DNA of 64,000 bases from Sphagnum compactum (lineage: Eukaryota > Bryophyta > Sphagnopsida > Sphagnales): positions 13,508,304 through 13,572,303 of the forward strand of contig OZ234496.1 in NCBI GenBank assembly GCA_965153455.1, written 5' to 3'. The position numbers were made by a program, and so were the translations under genes. Of the stretch, positions 61,560 to 64,000 are shown piece after piece. Below the pieces are notes generated by a model. The model had not been told where the DNA came from and ran no database searches. It was given only the letters and a program-made list of their open reading frames with translations. Position 1 is the first letter of the stretch. Each line of letters begins with the position of its first letter.

Positions 61560-63870
61560 GACCTTTTGTTTTATTACGATTATGATGATGTTTATGAATT
61601 GGAAATGGAATCAGCTAAAGAATCAAGTCTAATGGCTAGTTTTATTTCAATTCTTAGCACACCATCTAGTTTTGAAAACATTGCAACCCCAAGTGACAAC
61701 ATGGGCATGGAAGGAGAAATAGCACAAGGATTATTGAAGACTCAATTGACCCAAAATTAGATGGCATGGGTCCTTCACCATAAGTTTTATCTTCCCTATC
61801 ATTTTTTTTGTAGTGAATGATGGCAAGAAGCCAAATCTTGTATTGCCTCAAAGTATGTGTTGTTTCATTTGCCATTATGTCTCTTAGACGTATAATAATG
61901 GCAATACCACTAAAACGAAGAAAGGTTTGATCACATACAATCAGCAACATGGGACCATTCTATGAAAACAAATATCTTATTTAAGCATCTAGTCGTTTGG
62001 TGTAAATGGAAAAGTGCCAATTTCTTGTTGCAATTGAACAACATTGGGCAAAGTCCAAGAAAATATTTAATTTGATGGTTATAGGGTCATCACATATCAC
62101 TTAGGGAATGTTAATCTTTACAAGAAGGAGGATGCACAACAAAATAAATTCATGGAAGACTTGTTGGTTGTTGCCAAAACCTACATGCCTATTTTTGTTG
62201 TGGAGAAGCAATGGTTGAGGCGTTTAGTCATGCATCAAAATCCCCGAGTTGTGTTTTCAAACTACAAACAAATAGTTCAACATGTTATCCCTTCAATATT
62301 TGTGGCCAAAACCATGGAACAATATGTGATGCCAACTTTGGATTCTTGTGTTACATCAATAATTTCTTTTGACTTGTGAATGCCTAGATCTGGACATGGA
62401 CACATTTGTTCTTGTGATTAATTTCATAAACTCACAATGGGTACCTTATCATGTGACAATGGAATGTTTTGAAGCAACTAATATTATGGCTGGAATTGCA
62501 ATGGCACATAGGTCAAGGGTTTGCTATCATATTATAATTTATTGGACAAATTAATTGCCTATGTGAAGGATGAAGGTGATAATCTATCCACCTTTGCATG
62601 AGCTTTTTTTTCAAATGGTCAAATATGTTCTTTTAACACTTATAGTTTGTTGGCAAGGATCGTGTTTTGGCCACGTTTTTAACAAAACATGCCAATATGC
62701 TTGGAATGATATTAATGTTCGTGTTGGTTTTTGTGAGGTCAATTTGAAGGGCACACAATCTACCTTATAGAAAATAATTACATGAACAAAAAAATCCAAC
62801 AAAAGGACATAATGAACGGTAAAGGGTGTGTTTTGATGTTGGGCTCTCTCATCGAAATTGAAAACATTAGAAAAAACTAGGTTTGCTAGCAAGGTGATTT
62901 TGTTCCAAAAAACCTTGGAATATCAAAATGCCATTCAATTTTTGTTATGGGAGGCAAGAAATTCAAGAGTTTTAAGCTTGTGTATGAAATGCACATGCAT
63001 GGACAATTTGCAACTTGTGATTATTGAAATTATGTTTTTTGTTGTGAAATAATGTATTTTCAATCAAACCCAAGGTTATTGTTATTCTTTGATGCCTTAA
63101 ATGCTACACTTTTAATTATTATGTTTATGAAAAATGAAATTGAGCAATGTGAAACTATTTCCATGAATTTTGTGAAGGGGGATTTCGAGTCTAAATTGGG
63201 GGCATTGCAAGTGCATATAATCATGGAATTGATGACAATTCTAGTTCCATTTTTGTCATTTACATATACCTATAGTGTTAGTAAGGCTCAAAACATGTTG
63301 GCGCTAATGTTGGACCTGTGTTTTAAATCCCTTAAGGTGGTGAAAACATTTGTAGGAAAGGCAACAATTATATACATCCAATGGTAGAGTATGATAATAA
63401 GACCTTGATGCCACTATTGGTGGTTGCTTTTCAATTCCAAAATCTTGCCATTAGTGGCCTTAATGAATCGGACTATTAGTTCTTGATTTTGAATATTCCA
63501 TTTTGGGGTATGAGGTTATTTTGCAAGGATTGTTGAAAAATGAAATGTTTTTGTTCCACCATTTGCATGTGAAGCTAGAAGATTGTGTATTCCACCTAAT
63601 GTGGTGGAATTCCTATGAAACACGATTCCCAAACATTTCTATTGTTGTTTGATAGATTCTTGAGATTCTTGGGTCCCATATTGAAACAAAATGGATCTTC
63701 AATATGGCTAGAATGTTGATAAACCTAAGGTGTTGTAGGCTAGAAATTGACCATTTGGACAAGCTCATGATGATTATGAAGAACTTGTTAGTTCATGTAA
63801 AAACATATTGCCCATGATAAACGCAATTCATTGATGAATTATTGAAAGAAGAATCAAGCATCATTGATGA
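61560..63870 (+). pseudogene. Decayed hAT transposase, lineage 2, copy b
   Basis: Same family as 54.9-57.0 kb. Blocks in order: acidic N-terminal piece (~61,566-61,760); KTYMPIFVVEKQWLRRLVM (~62,176); DTFVLVINFINSQWVPYHVT (~62,399); CFGHVFNKTCQYAWND (~62,665); KTRFASKVILFQKTLEYQNA (~62,876); and the hAT dimerisation block MARMLINLRCCRLEIDHLDK (~63,704) with LMMIMKNLL after it. Stops and frameshifts separate the blocks. The C-terminal part is better kept than in the other copy. Terminal repeats were not found before the window end. Confidence 0.8.
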
Positions 63871-64000
63871 AAATGATACAATGATGGATTTAGTTGTCTA
63901 TTTCAATGTTGAACAACATTATGTTTTTTTTTTTTTAAGAAGAGCAAATTTGCCATTAATAGGATTCTTGAAGCGTTTACAATTTCAATGGTTGGATGTA

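Overview
This window is nuclear DNA of a land plant. Three genes have clear plant identities: a plastid-type lipoxygenase, a class-I phospholipase A1 of the DAD1 type, and an ADNT1-type mitochondrial adenine nucleotide carrier. All have GT-AG introns. They sit as small GC-richer islands in long AT-rich DNA full of simple repeats and decayed DNA transposons. The form of the lipoxygenase and lipase, and the hAT-type relics, make me favour a bryophyte (moss-like), but that is inference and the species is not fixed by the sequence. LAYOUT: 1-1507 (-) 5' part of a lipoxygenase gene that runs off the left edge. 2.3-9.0 kb AT-rich spacer with a perfect 149-bp tandem duplication. 9.2-11.4 kb (-) complete 3-exon DAD1-like lipase with a palindromic repeat cluster just downstream. 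11.4-44.6 kb is gene-free: a 39-nt-arm foldback at 13.3 kb, an element with long inverted ends at 13.6-15.3 kb, purine/pyrimidine tracts, two abutting PIF/Harbinger-like MITEs at 18.9-19.5 kb, a 1.2-kb dispersed repeat present twice in opposite orientation (21.1 and 36.6 kb), two decayed hAT-like transposases on the minus strand (23.4-25.6 and 31.8-33.9 kb), a foldback at 27.5 kb and several minisatellites. 44.6-47.9 kb (-) complete 8-exon ADNT1-type carrier with a 38-nt internal exon and a predicted leader intron. 49.7-53.0 kb (-) a previously unrecognised 6-exon gene that I assembled from phase-compatible exons; it predicts a 403-residue Cys/Pro-rich plus coiled-coil protein of unknown function. 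53.0-64.0 kb is gene-free except for two decayed hAT transposases of a second lineage on the plus strand (54.9-57.0 and 61.6-63.9 kb). HOW THE GENES RELATE: the lipase and the lipoxygenase are neighbours, on the same strand, both with transit-peptide-like N-termini. They belong to consecutive steps of plastid oxylipin (OPDA/jasmonate-type) synthesis: release of a polyunsaturated fatty acid, then its oxygenation. The carrier is a housekeeping gene. The best candidate for something new is the 49.7-53.0 kb gene: its six exons join without a stop or phase conflict, it has a good upstream TATA box, and its N-terminus carries two related H-x(2)-DP...LAG-x-C segments.
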